A DNA stretch of 32,636 nucleotides. Origin: an uncultured bacterium (GTDB taxonomy: Bacteria > Fidelibacterota > Marinisomatia > Marinisomatales > UBA1611). The notes under the pieces were generated by a model. That model was not told where the DNA came from, ran no database searches, and saw nothing but the letters and a program-made list of their open reading frames with translations. The DNA lies in assembly GCA_913020665.1 (NCBI GenBank), contig CAJVZI010000014.1:1-32636 (forward strand). Direction: 5' to 3'. The position numbers and the translations under genes were made by a program. Position 1 is the first letter of the stretch. Each line of letters opens with the position of its first letter. Positions 18,637 through 29,142 of the stretch are shown here, piece by piece.

Positions 18637-20273
18637 TACATACGTTCCGGAGCTGAAATTCCAAGTATGCTAAAGCCATTAGCTAACACAGTTCTAGTCG
18701 CATAGATCAATGCTATTCTAGACATCGTAAGTTCATTATCATCTGTGATCACTCTACACTTGCTATAGAATTTGTGAAAGTATCCAGATAGTTCTTGGAG
18801 GTAATTAGCTATAGTTTGAGGTTCAAGATTTTCATATCCAAGTTCTACGAAATCTGGGAAACGTGATAAATACTTCAAAAGGTTGATCTCATCTTCATGG
18901 TCAAGCAGTGAATGATCAAAAGATTCATTCAAGATGATTCCTTTATCATTTGCCCTTGAAATGATATTGCATATTCTTGCATGCGCATATTGAAGATAAA
19001 AAACTGGATTTTTATCTGATTGGTCTGCTGCTAGATCGAGATCAAAATCCAAATGAGCATTCATCCCACGCATAATGAAGAAATAACGAACTACATCTAT
19101 TCCCAGTTCATCCACCAGCTCATCTAGTGTCACAAAATTGGCTTTTCTTGTAGACATTTTTATTTTCTCACCACCACGCAGCAGAGTTACAAATTGATAA
19201 ATAAGAACTTTAATATGATCGGTTTTGTGACCTAGGGCTTGAAGAGCTAGAATTACATCTGGATAAGTATCAGCATGATCCGCCCCAAATACATCAACGA
19301 TCAGATCAAAACCTCTATTGATCTTATCTTGATGATACGCTGTGTCTGGTACCCTATATGTTGGTTCACCAGAACTTTTTATATATACTTTATCTTGATC
19401 TTTCCCCAAAGAAGAAGTTTTGAACCATGTCGCATTATCTTTTTCATATATCAATTCTTTATCTTTTAGCTTTTTTAGAAAGCTATCAATATCTCCATTT
19501 TCATAAAATGTTTTTTCATTGGTGAATTGATCAAAGGTAATTCCCAGTTTTATCAAAGAGCTTTTGATATCAGAGAAGATCAACTCCTCTGCTCTTTCTT
19601 TGAAAATAGGGTCGCCAGATTCCAAGTCACTTCCTTTTTCATCAAAAATGGTTTGAGCGATCTCTTTAATATAATTCCCCTGGTATCCTTCACTAGGAAA
19701 ATCTATTTCTTTACCAAGTATCTCAAAATATCTTGCTTCTACAGACTGTCCTAATAACCTCATCTGCCTTCCTGCATCATTAAAATAATATTCTCTTGTT
19801 ACTTCAAATCCCTGCCATTGAAGTAAATTTGATACAGTATCTCCTAAAATTGCATTTCGTCCGTGTCCTACAGTCAACGGGCCTGTAGGATTAGCGCTAA
19901 CAAATTCTACATTAGCCGTTTTTCCATATCCAGCATCCCCTTTACCAAAGTCTTTTCTATCTTTTAGTATCTCTGTGATTTGAGATTGGAAAAAATCTTT
20001 TGAAATTTGAAAATTCAGAAATCCAGGTTTTGTTATAGATATTTTATGAACATGTTCAGGAAAACTATTATCTAATTCATCAGCAATAGATTTACAAATA
20101 TCCATGGGTGGTTTATTTAGATCACGTGCTAGTAATAAGGCAATATTTGAAGAAAGGTCCCCAAATTCACTGATCTTTGGAGGGGCAAGAGAAAATTCTT
20201 TTTCTGGAAAAGATAATGATCTCAATGCTTTAGATAGTGCATGAATAAGTTTTAATCTAATAGCTCTCATCAT
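18636..20273 (-). CDS. argS: Arginyl-tRNA synthetase
   Basis: FVSANPTGPLTVGHGRNAILGDTVSNLLQWQGFEVTREYYFNDAGRQ; KMSTRKANFVTLDELVDE; C-terminal DALR domain. Confidence 0.97.
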   Translation of the reverse strand: MMRAIRLKLIHALSKALRSLSFPEKEFSLAPPKISEFGDLSSNIALLLARDLNKPPMDICKSIADELDNSFPEHVHKISITKPGFLNFQISKDFFQSQITEILKDRKDFGKGDAGYGKTANVEFVSANPTGPLTVGHGRNAILGDTVSNLLQWQGFEVTREYYFNDAGRQMRLLGQSVEARYFEILGKEIDFPSEGYQGNYIKEIAQTIFDEKGSDLESGDPIFKERAEELIFSDIKSSLIKLGITFDQFTNEKTFYENGDIDSFLKKLKDKELIYEKDNATWFKTSSLGKDQDKVYIKSSGEPTYRVPDTAYHQDKINRGFDLIVDVFGADHADTYPDVILALQALGHKTDHIKVLIYQFVTLLRGGEKIKMSTRKANFVTLDELVDELGIDVVRYFFIMRGMNAHLDFDLDLAADQSDKNPVFYLQYAHARICNIISRANDKGIILNESFDHSLLDHEDEINLLKYLSRFPDFVELGYENLEPQTIANYLQELSGYFHKFYSKCRVITDDNELTMSRIALIYATRTVLANGFSILGISAPERM

Positions 20274-20625
20274 TGATCTCTTTTACAGGTGCATCAGCCC
20301 ATAATCTCTCAAGCTCATAATAATCTCTTTCATCTTTTTTAAATACATGTACTACAATATCAAAATAATCTAATAAGATCCAATTTTGATTTTCATATCC
20401 TTCAAGATGCCTAGGTTTACTTTTAGTGCCTTTTCGTATATTATCTACAATTGCCTTTACTTGAGGTTCTGAATCTCCATGACATATTATAAAGAAATCA
20501 GTAAGGGAAGACAGACCTCTGACATCAAAAACAACTACTCTTCCTGCTTTTTTATCAAGTGCTAGGCTGAGAATCTGTTTTAGAAGTGGTTGGTCAAATA
20601 TAAAATCCGATTCGGATTTTGCCAT
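20257..20625 (-). CDS. rsfS: Ribosome silencing factor RsfS (Iojap family)
   Basis: DVRGLSSLTDFFIICHGDSEPQVKAIVDNI...HLEGYENQNWILLDYFDIVVHVFKKDERDYYELERLWADAP. Confidence 0.95.
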   Translation of the reverse strand: MAKSESDFIFDQPLLKQILSLALDKKAGRVVVFDVRGLSSLTDFFIICHGDSEPQVKAIVDNIRKGTKSKPRHLEGYENQNWILLDYFDIVVHVFKKDERDYYELERLWADAPVKEINDESY

Positions 20626-20626
20626 T

Positions 20627-21163
20627 TTAGTTTACACTAGAGATATAAGCAAAAACTTCAGAGAATGTATTTATATCTTTTCCAATGATAATAGTAGCAT
20701 CTACATCTAGAGATTCATCTGGTTCATGCCTCATACTTTCAATTGGAACCCCAAAAGATTTACAAATTAATTTCATCGCTTCAACTTTTTCTCTTCGATT
20801 AATTATAATTGTTTTAGCATAATTATGATTATCAGCATTATCTGCACGGACAACATTTAATTGATGTTGAAGTCGTAAAAATTCAGCAGTTTTACCTGCA
20901 ACACCTTTAATACCACATCCATTAAGTACTTCCACTTTTACATCATGAAGTCGATTATCATCATAAAAATCTGCGGCAAGTTTTTGTGGACTATTATTTT
21001 CAGGGAATTTGACCTTAATAGGTACACCTGTATATGAAGCATTTTGTGAAAAAGAGTAAATGAAGCCTAGGAGTAATACCCCAACGATACCTATAGCTGC
21101 ATTAAGTGTGAGGTGTTGTTGATTTAGTTTTTTAGTTTTGCGACGAGTTTTATTTTTGGCCAC
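20627..21163 (-). CDS. Membrane-anchored LytR C-terminal-domain protein
   Basis: N-terminal TM (LNAAIGIVGVLLLGFIYSF) then VKVEVLNGCGIKGVAGKTAEFLRLQ...IIINRREKVEAMKLICKSFGVP...DATIIIGKD. Confidence 0.82.
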   Translation of the reverse strand: MAKNKTRRKTKKLNQQHLTLNAAIGIVGVLLLGFIYSFSQNASYTGVPIKVKFPENNSPQKLAADFYDDNRLHDVKVEVLNGCGIKGVAGKTAEFLRLQHQLNVVRADNADNHNYAKTIIINRREKVEAMKLICKSFGVPIESMRHEPDESLDVDATIIIGKDINTFSEVFAYISSVN

Positions 21164-21631
21164 TTATTGAATAAACCTCATATTGAATGGAGATCTAGAT
21201 TGGTATCTTTGGTTATGTGGTGATCTCTGAAACCTAAGTTGCAGATAAGAATTTTTGGTGGGTTGATATGTAATTCCGGCATCATAAGCAATATTAAGCT
21301 GATTGAAAGCCTGGCCTTCTTGAAATGGTAATTGAGAACTATAAAGTGTAAGATTTGCATCCAGCATTAAATTATCAGCTAAAAGGTAATTTAAGTTATT
21401 GGTGAAGCCCATCACTGAATAAGAATGTTGCCCATTTGATAGCATGGACATGCTAAACCCATGGCTCATATCAAACCGTCCAGGGTCGAATAAAGATAGA
21501 GATCTTTGATTATCTAATTCGCCATTTAAATTTGTGGGCAAGGATTGAATTGGCAATTCAGAGCGAAATTGCGCTGTTGCTATTCCAAGTAATAAAACGA
21601 TGAGAATTTGTTTTAAAGTTCTTTTCATCAA
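21164..21631 (-). CDS. Exported protein of unknown function, possibly envelope-associated
   Basis: 155 aa with signal peptide LKQILIVLLLGIATAQF. No family recognised. Contiguous with the LytR_C gene. Confidence 0.6.
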   Translation of the reverse strand: MMKRTLKQILIVLLLGIATAQFRSELPIQSLPTNLNGELDNQRSLSLFDPGRFDMSHGFSMSMLSNGQHSYSVMGFTNNLNYLLADNLMLDANLTLYSSQLPFQEGQAFNQLNIAYDAGITYQPTKNSYLQLRFQRSPHNQRYQSRSPFNMRFIQ

Positions 21632-21696
21632 TTATTGAATTTAATACAGGTAATATTGTTCCAAAATAGAAGACAATAAATTTTTATTAATATTTT

Positions 21697-22770
21697 CTAG
21701 TTTGAATACGATTCAATTATTGCGCCACCTAGGCAAATATCTTTATCATAAAAAACAATAGACTGTCCTGGAGCGATTGCAAAACAAGGATCTTTAAATT
21801 CAACTTCTATATTATCCATACCTAGTTCAATTATATTACAAGGTACATCATTTGATCTATAGCGTATTTTTGCATTTAATGTATGCTTTTTTGGAGCAAT
21901 ACCTGATATCCAGTGAGGGTTTGAGGCCTTAAGACGTTTATGATAAAGTGCCGGATGATCATGCCCCTGACCAACGATCAGTACATTATTGATAGCATCC
22001 TTTTTTAAAACATACCAAGCGCCATTTTGATTAGTATGGCCGCCACCTATGCCCAGCCCTTTTCGTTGCCCAATTGTATAATACATTATGCCATCATGTT
22101 CGCCCAATATTTTTCCATTTTGATCAACAATATTTCCAGTCTTTGATGGAATATAAGTTTGTAAGAATTCTTTAATATTTCTTTCGCCAATAAAACAAAT
22201 ACCTACGCTATCTTTTTTATTATAGTTATTAAACCCAAGTTTTTTTGCTTGTTTGCGAATTTCAAATTTTTCAAGGTCTCCAATTGGGAAAATAGCGCTA
22301 GAGATTTGATGTTGATTCAGTCCATGTAAAAAATAGCTTTGATCTTTCTCAAGGTCCGATCCTTTTTTAAGTAATACTTCATGATTATTATGATAAATAC
22401 GTGCATAATGTCCAGTGGCTATCACATCAGCACCCAGATCTTTAGCATAATGAAGAAATTCTTTGAATTTTATTTCCGTGTTACAAAGTATATCAGGATT
22501 TGGGGTCCGACCATTTTTATATTCTTCTAAAAAATGCTCAAATACTCTTTCCCAATATTCTTTCGCAAAATTAATTGAATGAATTTTTATCCCCAAGATA
22601 TCACACACCTGTAATGCATCTTTATAATCCTTTTCAGCAGAACAGAACTCTGATTCTTCTTCCCAGTTTTTCATGAAGATTCCTTCAACCTCATAACCCT
22701 TATCAACAAGTATAGATGCGGCTACAGCACTATCAACACCACCACTCATCCCAACTATTATTCGACTCAT
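21697..22770 (-). CDS. mnmA: tRNA-specific 2-thiouridylase MnmA
   Basis: GMSGGVDSAVAA (PP-loop), GRTPNPDILCNTEIKF, KDSVGICFIGERN. Confidence 0.96.
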   Translation of the reverse strand: MSRIIVGMSGGVDSAVAASILVDKGYEVEGIFMKNWEEESEFCSAEKDYKDALQVCDILGIKIHSINFAKEYWERVFEHFLEEYKNGRTPNPDILCNTEIKFKEFLHYAKDLGADVIATGHYARIYHNNHEVLLKKGSDLEKDQSYFLHGLNQHQISSAIFPIGDLEKFEIRKQAKKLGFNNYNKKDSVGICFIGERNIKEFLQTYIPSKTGNIVDQNGKILGEHDGIMYYTIGQRKGLGIGGGHTNQNGAWYVLKKDAINNVLIVGQGHDHPALYHKRLKASNPHWISGIAPKKHTLNAKIRYRSNDVPCNIIELGMDNIEVEFKDPCFAIAPGQSIVFYDKDICLGGAIIESYSN

Positions 22771-23885
22771 TCTGGTGTTAGAATAGATTTCAATTGATTT
22801 AATAGATAATCGATCTGTTCAGGGGTATTTGATTTTCCAAAGCTGAACCTTAGTGTAGAAAGATTTATAGTATCTTCAATTCCCATCGCAGAGAGGACTG
22901 GGGAAGGTTTTATATCTCCTGCTCCACAAGCTGAGCCATTAGATATCGCAATATTAACTCTATCTAACTTTGCCATAAGAATATCCGATCGATGTTTAGG
23001 GAAAGAAACATTGATAAGTCCTGGCAGTTTATTTACTTGGCTGCCATTGAAAATCGCATTCGGAAAAAATGTTTGTAGCCCCCTCTTGAATTGTTCTTCA
23101 AATTCTAACAACGAATTTATATGTTTATCAATAGATGCAGTTGCAAGCTTTGCAGCAAGTCCCATGCCAGCTATACATGCAACATTTTCAGTACCAGCAC
23201 GAAGCCCCATTTCTTGCCCACCTCCAATGATAAGAGAAGACATATTCTTTGGTTCCTTAGCATATAAAATTCCAATCCCTTTAGGGCCGTAAAATTTATG
23301 TGCAGATAAACTTAAAAAGTCTACACCAAGATCTATTACGTCAAGTTCCATTTTCCCCATGCATTGCACTGCATCTGAATGCACCATAATATTGTTTTCA
23401 CGCGCGATATCCATAACAGTTTTTATTGGTTGAATGCTACCTATTTCATTATTTGCCAGCATCAGCGATATCAATGATGTTTGGGGATTTATTGCTTTTT
23501 TTACATTATCAATAGAGATAATTCCATCACTATCTACATTTATTAATGTATGATCAAGTCCAAAGGGTTTGAGGAATTCAAGCACTTTGATTACAGCTGG
23601 ATGCTCGATATTATTGGAGATTACATGTTTTTTTTGATTTTGTAGCATGCACCATAAAACCTGATTATTTGATTCAGTACCTCCACTAGTAAAAATAATT
23701 TGTTCAGGTTCAGCTGAAATTGAGTCCGCGATTTGCTTCCGTGCATTTTCTACGATTGATTTAGCTTTTTGTCCAGAAGAATATATAGATGATGGGTTTC
23801 CATAAATTGTTGATTGAATGGAATCCATGAGTTCAGATACATCTGGATGAACTGGGGTGGTTGCACTATGGTCAAAATAATACAT
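22767..23885 (-). CDS. Cysteine desulfurase (NifS/IscS-like, PLP-dependent)
   Basis: YFDHSATTPVHPDV, FTSGGTESNNQ, HSDAVQCMGKMELD, LSAHKFYGPKGIGILY, active-site loop SNGSACGAGDIKPS. Confidence 0.94.
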   Translation of the reverse strand: MYYFDHSATTPVHPDVSELMDSIQSTIYGNPSSIYSSGQKAKSIVENARKQIADSISAEPEQIIFTSGGTESNNQVLWCMLQNQKKHVISNNIEHPAVIKVLEFLKPFGLDHTLINVDSDGIISIDNVKKAINPQTSLISLMLANNEIGSIQPIKTVMDIARENNIMVHSDAVQCMGKMELDVIDLGVDFLSLSAHKFYGPKGIGILYAKEPKNMSSLIIGGGQEMGLRAGTENVACIAGMGLAAKLATASIDKHINSLLEFEEQFKRGLQTFFPNAIFNGSQVNKLPGLINVSFPKHRSDILMAKLDRVNIAISNGSACGAGDIKPSPVLSAMGIEDTINLSTLRFSFGKSNTPEQIDYLLNQLKSILTPE

Positions 23886-23937
23886 TACTAATTACATGTT
23901 TTTGCTAGAGTAATATCTTTTAAATGGACATTATGAC

Positions 23938-24714
23938 CTAAAGGTCATTACGAATAGAGGCAAATTTAATTGTATTCTTTAGATTCGTATAAAAAGGAGG
24001 TTTGCGACTTTCTAATTGTTCTGTGGTTTTCTCTTTATCATATTCATAACGATTTACATCCCAATCCACCTGATTATCTTTGACTGTAAGAAAGGCAACA
24101 GCACCTCTTTGGTCTCGGTCAAAGGGTAAGCCAGTTGCTCCTTGACATAGAATTGTAAGGTTCTCAATGATTTGATGTCTTGGTACATGGACATGACCAT
24201 GAATAAAAACAACGTTTTCAATCTCTGGATTAGATTCAATTACATGATCTCGCCAGTTCAAGGCCTCACTTACAGAAGGAGGCTTATCATCTCTTTTATA
24301 CCATGCATGAGTAAACTCGATCAATGTTTTATCAACAATTTCTCGATGCGCGATCTTCATATTGCTGCAAAAATCATGTCCTTCATCGCCCAGCAATTTT
24401 GCTGTCCATTTTTCATTCTCTACAATTGCTTTACAGATTGGATCATAAGGATCCATACCTTCTAAAGAAGGCAATTCATCTTCCCAAAGCTTTTCAATTA
24501 AATACCGATCATGATTACCGCGCACAAAAATACAGTTAGGAATGGATTTTAACATTTTCAATGTTTCTTCCGGCTCTGGTCCAAGGGCAAAACAATCCCC
24601 CAGACAAAGAATTTGATCTATATCTTCACGTTCATCTATAATTGCTAGTGCTTTCGTAAGAGAAACCACATTAGAATGAATATCTGTTATTATTGCAAAG
24701 GTTTTTGAGTCCAT
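23938..24714 (-). CDS. Calcineurin-like metallophosphoesterase
   Basis: TDIHSN, LGDCFALGPEPEE, RGNHDRYL, HGHVHVPR. Confidence 0.9.
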   Translation of the reverse strand: MDSKTFAIITDIHSNVVSLTKALAIIDEREDIDQILCLGDCFALGPEPEETLKMLKSIPNCIFVRGNHDRYLIEKLWEDELPSLEGMDPYDPICKAIVENEKWTAKLLGDEGHDFCSNMKIAHREIVDKTLIEFTHAWYKRDDKPPSVSEALNWRDHVIESNPEIENVVFIHGHVHVPRHQIIENLTILCQGATGLPFDRDQRGAVAFLTVKDNQVDWDVNRYEYDKEKTTEQLESRKPPFYTNLKNTIKFASIRNDL

Positions 24715-24886
24715 TATTGCTAAATATACTTTTTTTAGTTTTCGTCTTGCAAGATTTTAAATATTTGATTTAAACGACATTTTAAAGTTTTCAATGAATA
24801 AAGTTTTTTTGTTAATCTTTAGAAAATTATATTTGTAGTCCGTTAAATTTATTTCTTCAACCGCTATATTATTAATGGAATAATTA

Positions 24887-25876
24887 ATGAATGCTGATTT
24901 TGTATTTGGAATAGGAAATCCCCTTATTGATATAACTATTACTGCAACAGATGAAGATCTGATCAGTTTAGGTATAAATAAAGGTACTATGGAACTTGTA
25001 GATGAAAAGCGTCAAAAGGAAATATTTGATTATTTTCAATCATCAGAACCTCGCTTTAATCCTGGTGGTTCTGCTCCCAACACGATTCTTGCTTGTGCTG
25101 CATTAGGTGCTCATTCTCACATTTCAGGGAAAATTGGCAAAGACCATTTTGCAGATATTTATTTAAAACGTGTGAATCAATATGGTGCGGATTCAGGACT
25201 TGTTCAAGGGAATGGCACTACTGGATCAAGTATTATTCTGGTTACTCCTGATGGGGAGAGATCAATGAATACTCATCTGGGAATGTGTAGAGAATATTCT
25301 TCAGATAATATTGATGTAAAAAAACTTTCTGGATCAAACTACTTGTATTTTACTGGTTATATGTGGGACACAGAATCGCAAAAATCAGCGATTCAAAAAG
25401 CTATCTCAGTTGCCCATGAGAATAAGATAAAGATAGTTTTTGATATTGCTGATCCATTTGTAGTAGAGAGAAATAGGAATGAATTTCTTGAATTGATTAA
25501 AAATGATGTAGATATTGTATTCGCAAACCATGTTGAGCTTAAAATTCTATTCAATTCTGAAAGCATTGAACATGCGACCAATGGTTTAATTGATATTGTA
25601 GATTCTGCAGGAATTAAATTGGGTAAAAAAGGTTCAATTATTTTTAACAAAAAAAACAAGTATACTATAAAACCAAAACCAATACTTGCTTTGGATTCCA
25701 CAGGTGCAGGCGATATGTATGCTGCAGGTTTCTTGGCTTCTATTAGTAAGAAAAATGATTATGAAGAAGCAGGGAAGGTAGCAGTACAATTAGCAGAGGA
25801 GATCATCCAGATTCAAGGTGCTCAATTTGAAAAGAGTGAGATGGACAAATTGAAATCAAATATCTTTTGTACTTAG
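24887..25876 (+). CDS. PfkB-family carbohydrate/nucleoside kinase (adenosine kinase-like)
   Basis: GNPLIDITITA, NPGGSAPNTILACAALG, IGKIGKDHFAD-type segment, LDSTGAGDMYAAGFL. Confidence 0.9.
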   Translation: MNADFVFGIGNPLIDITITATDEDLISLGINKGTMELVDEKRQKEIFDYFQSSEPRFNPGGSAPNTILACAALGAHSHISGKIGKDHFADIYLKRVNQYGADSGLVQGNGTTGSSIILVTPDGERSMNTHLGMCREYSSDNIDVKKLSGSNYLYFTGYMWDTESQKSAIQKAISVAHENKIKIVFDIADPFVVERNRNEFLELIKNDVDIVFANHVELKILFNSESIEHATNGLIDIVDSAGIKLGKKGSIIFNKKNKYTIKPKPILALDSTGAGDMYAAGFLASISKKNDYEEAGKVAVQLAEEIIQIQGAQFEKSEMDKLKSNIFCT

Positions 25877-25969
25877 TATTATGAATCAAATAAGTACAAA
25901 TTCCTGTTCGGATAAATTGGTTTCAGGTAAATTTAAATTCTATGAATGATTTTTTTAAAGGATGTTATA

Positions 25970-27079
25970 ATGAAGAATAAACAATACTTCTCTAAAATTA
26001 TATTTTTAATAGCAATGGTTATTATATCTTGCTCAAGTCAAGAATACACCACAGCAAAGTTAGCCATTCAACAATCAGATTTTAAAAAGGCTGCTGAATG
26101 GCTGCCTAAAGCTATGGCTGTAGAGCCTGATAATCCTGAGATTCCTATTGTCATGGCAATAGAGATTCATGCAGAGAATGAAGAATGGGAACAAATGATT
26201 GCTCTTTTTGATAAAGCTATGGAGATCAATCCAGAAAAAGTTATCGAAATTCGAGCGGCTTTTATTTCTGTCAAAGAAGCTGTCAGTAATTATAAAGAAT
26301 TCTATTGGGCAAAGGAATTCAATATTGGAGTAGAACAATTCAAAAAGATTCAGGAAGACCCAGATAATAAACCCGATTATATCAGCAAAGCCATTTCTCA
26401 TTTTAAGAGTGCAGCTATTATTAATCCTTCAGATGCGAATACCCATGCAACTTTAGCTAAATGCTATTTTGATCAAGGTGATCAGGAGTCTGCAAAAAAT
26501 GCTGCTTTAACTGCAGTAGAAAAGAACCCAGATAGTTTTGATGCAAATTTTAGTGCGGCACAGATCTTAGGGCGTGCAGGAATGTCCTCTGAAGACATCT
26601 TACCATATTATGAAAAGGCAACTTCTATTGAACCTTCAAATAGTAAGGCTCTTAGGGAATTAGCGGGTATATACTATGACCTAGGCAAAAAAGAACAATC
26701 TATCCAGGTATTTGAGAATGCTATCGCTAATGAAGAAAATGATACAACTAAGGCTGATCTTTATTTTAACCTTGGTGTTATACATAACCAAATGGGCAAT
26801 TATGAATCTGCAGAATTGTCTTTTGATGAAGCCTTTTTTTTGAATGAAGAAGATTTTGAAGCAGCCTTAGGAATGGCTAGATCATATGAGGGGTTGGGTG
26901 ATAATTACTTAAATGGAGCTGAAGGTTTCGATAAAGACTTAGATAAAGCTTCAAGATGGTACCGAAAAGCAGAAAAAAAGATAAAATCAGTTATGGTAAT
27001 AGATATAGATAATAAAGAAACATATCAGAAAAATTTAGAATTAGTACGATATAAAAGGGATGTTGCAGAAGGAAATTGA
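25970..27079 (+). CDS. TPR-repeat lipoprotein
   Basis: Lipobox VIISCSSQ, multiple TPR units (ADLYFNLGVIHNQMGNYESAELSFDEAFFLNEED). Start moved from the ORF-track 25946 to ATG 25970, which has AAAGGA upstream and leaves a clean lipoprotein signal. Confidence 0.88.
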   Translation: MKNKQYFSKIIFLIAMVIISCSSQEYTTAKLAIQQSDFKKAAEWLPKAMAVEPDNPEIPIVMAIEIHAENEEWEQMIALFDKAMEINPEKVIEIRAAFISVKEAVSNYKEFYWAKEFNIGVEQFKKIQEDPDNKPDYISKAISHFKSAAIINPSDANTHATLAKCYFDQGDQESAKNAALTAVEKNPDSFDANFSAAQILGRAGMSSEDILPYYEKATSIEPSNSKALRELAGIYYDLGKKEQSIQVFENAIANEENDTTKADLYFNLGVIHNQMGNYESAELSFDEAFFLNEEDFEAALGMARSYEGLGDNYLNGAEGFDKDLDKASRWYRKAEKKIKSVMVIDIDNKETYQKNLELVRYKRDVAEGN

Positions 27080-27111
27080 CTATTTACAACAATAGCCAGT
27101 CCTAGTATATC

Positions 27112-28014
27112 TTAAAATAGTTTTCGTCTTTTATTTAAATATCCAGTTATACTTTTATCAAGATTCTCATCTGTAAAAATAGGTACATAATCAATGAGGG
27201 ACTCTCTACATTCTTTCTGATAGTATTTCTGCAATCCAGAAATAAGTTCTGTATAGTTTGACCGAATATGCCATGGCTCTGTGATGATTTCTTCGCCTGA
27301 TTCCATATCTAAAAATCTCGTACGAGAATTAAAATCAAATTCTAATTCTTTTCTATCTAAAATATGGAACACAATTACTTCTTGGTGCTTATGTCGAAAA
27401 TGTTTTAGACCATTTATCACTTCTACTGGATCATCTAAAAGATCAGATATTAAGATCACAATCCCACGCTTATCGATACGCTCTGCCATTCGATGAAGCA
27501 CATTTTCAATTTTAGTGTCTTTACCAGTTTTATTATCGTCTAATTGTTTTAAAATTATATTAAGATGGCTTGGCTTTGATTTTGGAGGTATAAAAGTATC
27601 AATTTTATTTGAGAATTGTATGAGGCCTGCTGCATCTTGTTGATTTATCATCAAGTAGGAAAGTGAAGCTGCTAAAGAGTTTGCATAATTCAATTTTGAT
27701 ACTGTACCACTTTTATAAAGCATTGATCTGCTTGTATCTAAAATTATGTGTGCACGTAGGTTGGTTTCTTCTTCATATCTTTTAACATAGAGTCTTTCTG
27801 TTTTTCCAAATAGCCTCCAATCAATATGACGTATCTCATCCCCAGGACCGTAAGCACGGTGTTCAGCAAATTCAACAGAAAAACCATGGTATGGACTTCT
27901 ATGCTGTCCAATAATATATCCTTCCACTACTAGCCTTGCTCTCAATGCCATTGAATTCAACACAGCAACCATTTCTGGTTGTAGATATTTTCTTTTGTCT
28001 GTATTGACTGCCAC
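27112..28014 (-). CDS. DUF58-domain protein (MoxR-associated)
   Basis: HRAYGPGDEIRHIDWRLFGKTERLYVKRYEEE; vWA-like LDTSRSM. Confidence 0.93.
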   Translation of the reverse strand: MAVNTDKRKYLQPEMVAVLNSMALRARLVVEGYIIGQHRSPYHGFSVEFAEHRAYGPGDEIRHIDWRLFGKTERLYVKRYEEETNLRAHIILDTSRSMLYKSGTVSKLNYANSLAASLSYLMINQQDAAGLIQFSNKIDTFIPPKSKPSHLNIILKQLDDNKTGKDTKIENVLHRMAERIDKRGIVILISDLLDDPVEVINGLKHFRHKHQEVIVFHILDRKELEFDFNSRTRFLDMESGEEIITEPWHIRSNYTELISGLQKYYQKECRESLIDYVPIFTDENLDKSITGYLNKRRKLF

Positions 28015-29009
28015 TAGTTGTCCAAGGTATCTATTAGTTGGTTTAAAATATCCTCAACTTTTAGTCCTTCTGCTTCTGCATTAAAATTTGGTAGCACTCG
28101 ATGTCTTAGGATTGGAAGTGCTAAAGATTGAACATCAGTTATATTTGGAGAGGGTCTTCCATCTAGAATTGCTTTAGCTTTTGCGCCTAGAACTAAATAT
28201 TGTGAGGCTCGAGGTCCAGCACCCCAATCTACTGATTGTTTAATAAAGTCAGGCGATGAATCAGAGCTAGGCCTAGTGGCTGAAGCTAATCTTACAGCAT
28301 ATTCAACAACATTATCTGATGCAGGGACACGTCTTACCAGATCTTGATAGGATGCTATTTCTGACTTTGTTATAACTGGATCTAATACATGTTGCTCGGG
28401 CGTTGTTGTACCTCGGACAATTGCTACTTCTTCTTCTGAAGATGGATATTCAATATTAAGATTAAACATAAAGCGATCTAGTTGTGCTTCAGGAAGGGGA
28501 TAAGTGCCTTCTTGTTCAATCGGGTTCTGCGTAGCCAATACAAAAAAGGGCTCATCAAGATCATAAGTTCTTCCACCTGCGGTTACTTTATGTTCTTGCA
28601 TAGCCTCTAATAATGCTGCCTGAGTCTTTGGGGGGGTCCTATTTATTTCATCTGCGAGGACTATATTTGCAAAAATTGGACCGTTATAAAATCTGAATGA
28701 TCTTTTGCCTGTATCCAGTTCAACATCTATCAATTCAGTCCCTGTAATATCACTGGGCATTAGATCGGGTGTGAATTGTATACGATTAAAAGAAAGATCT
28801 AAAACTTCTGATAATGTTTTAATAATTAAAGTTTTTGCAAGCCCCGGGACGCCAACTATAAGGGAGTGACCTTGTGCAAGAAGAGCAATTAGTAAATGGT
28901 CTAATATTTCATGTTGACCAATTACTACTTTACCAACTTCTGATAAAAATGATTGTCTAGCCTGAGCTAATTTCTCAAAAGATGCAAGATCTTGTTGTGT
29001 TTCTGTCAT
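28014..29009 (-). CDS. MoxR-family AAA ATPase
   Basis: GVPGLAKT Walker A, FTPDLMPSDITGTELI, ADEINRTPPKTQAALLEAMQE, ATQNPIEQEGTYPLPEAQLDRFMF. Confidence 0.96.
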   Translation of the reverse strand: MTETQQDLASFEKLAQARQSFLSEVGKVVIGQHEILDHLLIALLAQGHSLIVGVPGLAKTLIIKTLSEVLDLSFNRIQFTPDLMPSDITGTELIDVELDTGKRSFRFYNGPIFANIVLADEINRTPPKTQAALLEAMQEHKVTAGGRTYDLDEPFFVLATQNPIEQEGTYPLPEAQLDRFMFNLNIEYPSSEEEVAIVRGTTTPEQHVLDPVITKSEIASYQDLVRRVPASDNVVEYAVRLASATRPSSDSSPDFIKQSVDWGAGPRASQYLVLGAKAKAILDGRPSPNITDVQSLALPILRHRVLPNFNAEAEGLKVEDILNQLIDTLDN

Positions 29010-29142
29010 GATAAAAGATACTTTTATTTTTATAAATTGAGAGCAAAACTTACCGAACCAACTCTGGTCTAAAAAGAAAGATTAAATGTATAATTAATTA
29101 AATAGTTTCCTAAATGATTTATATATCATTTATTAAAAGTTT

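Noticed and set aside
27112-29009. MoxR-DUF58 pair as a novel defence or stress system
   Set aside because: A common, widely conserved gene pair; no unusual partner in the window.
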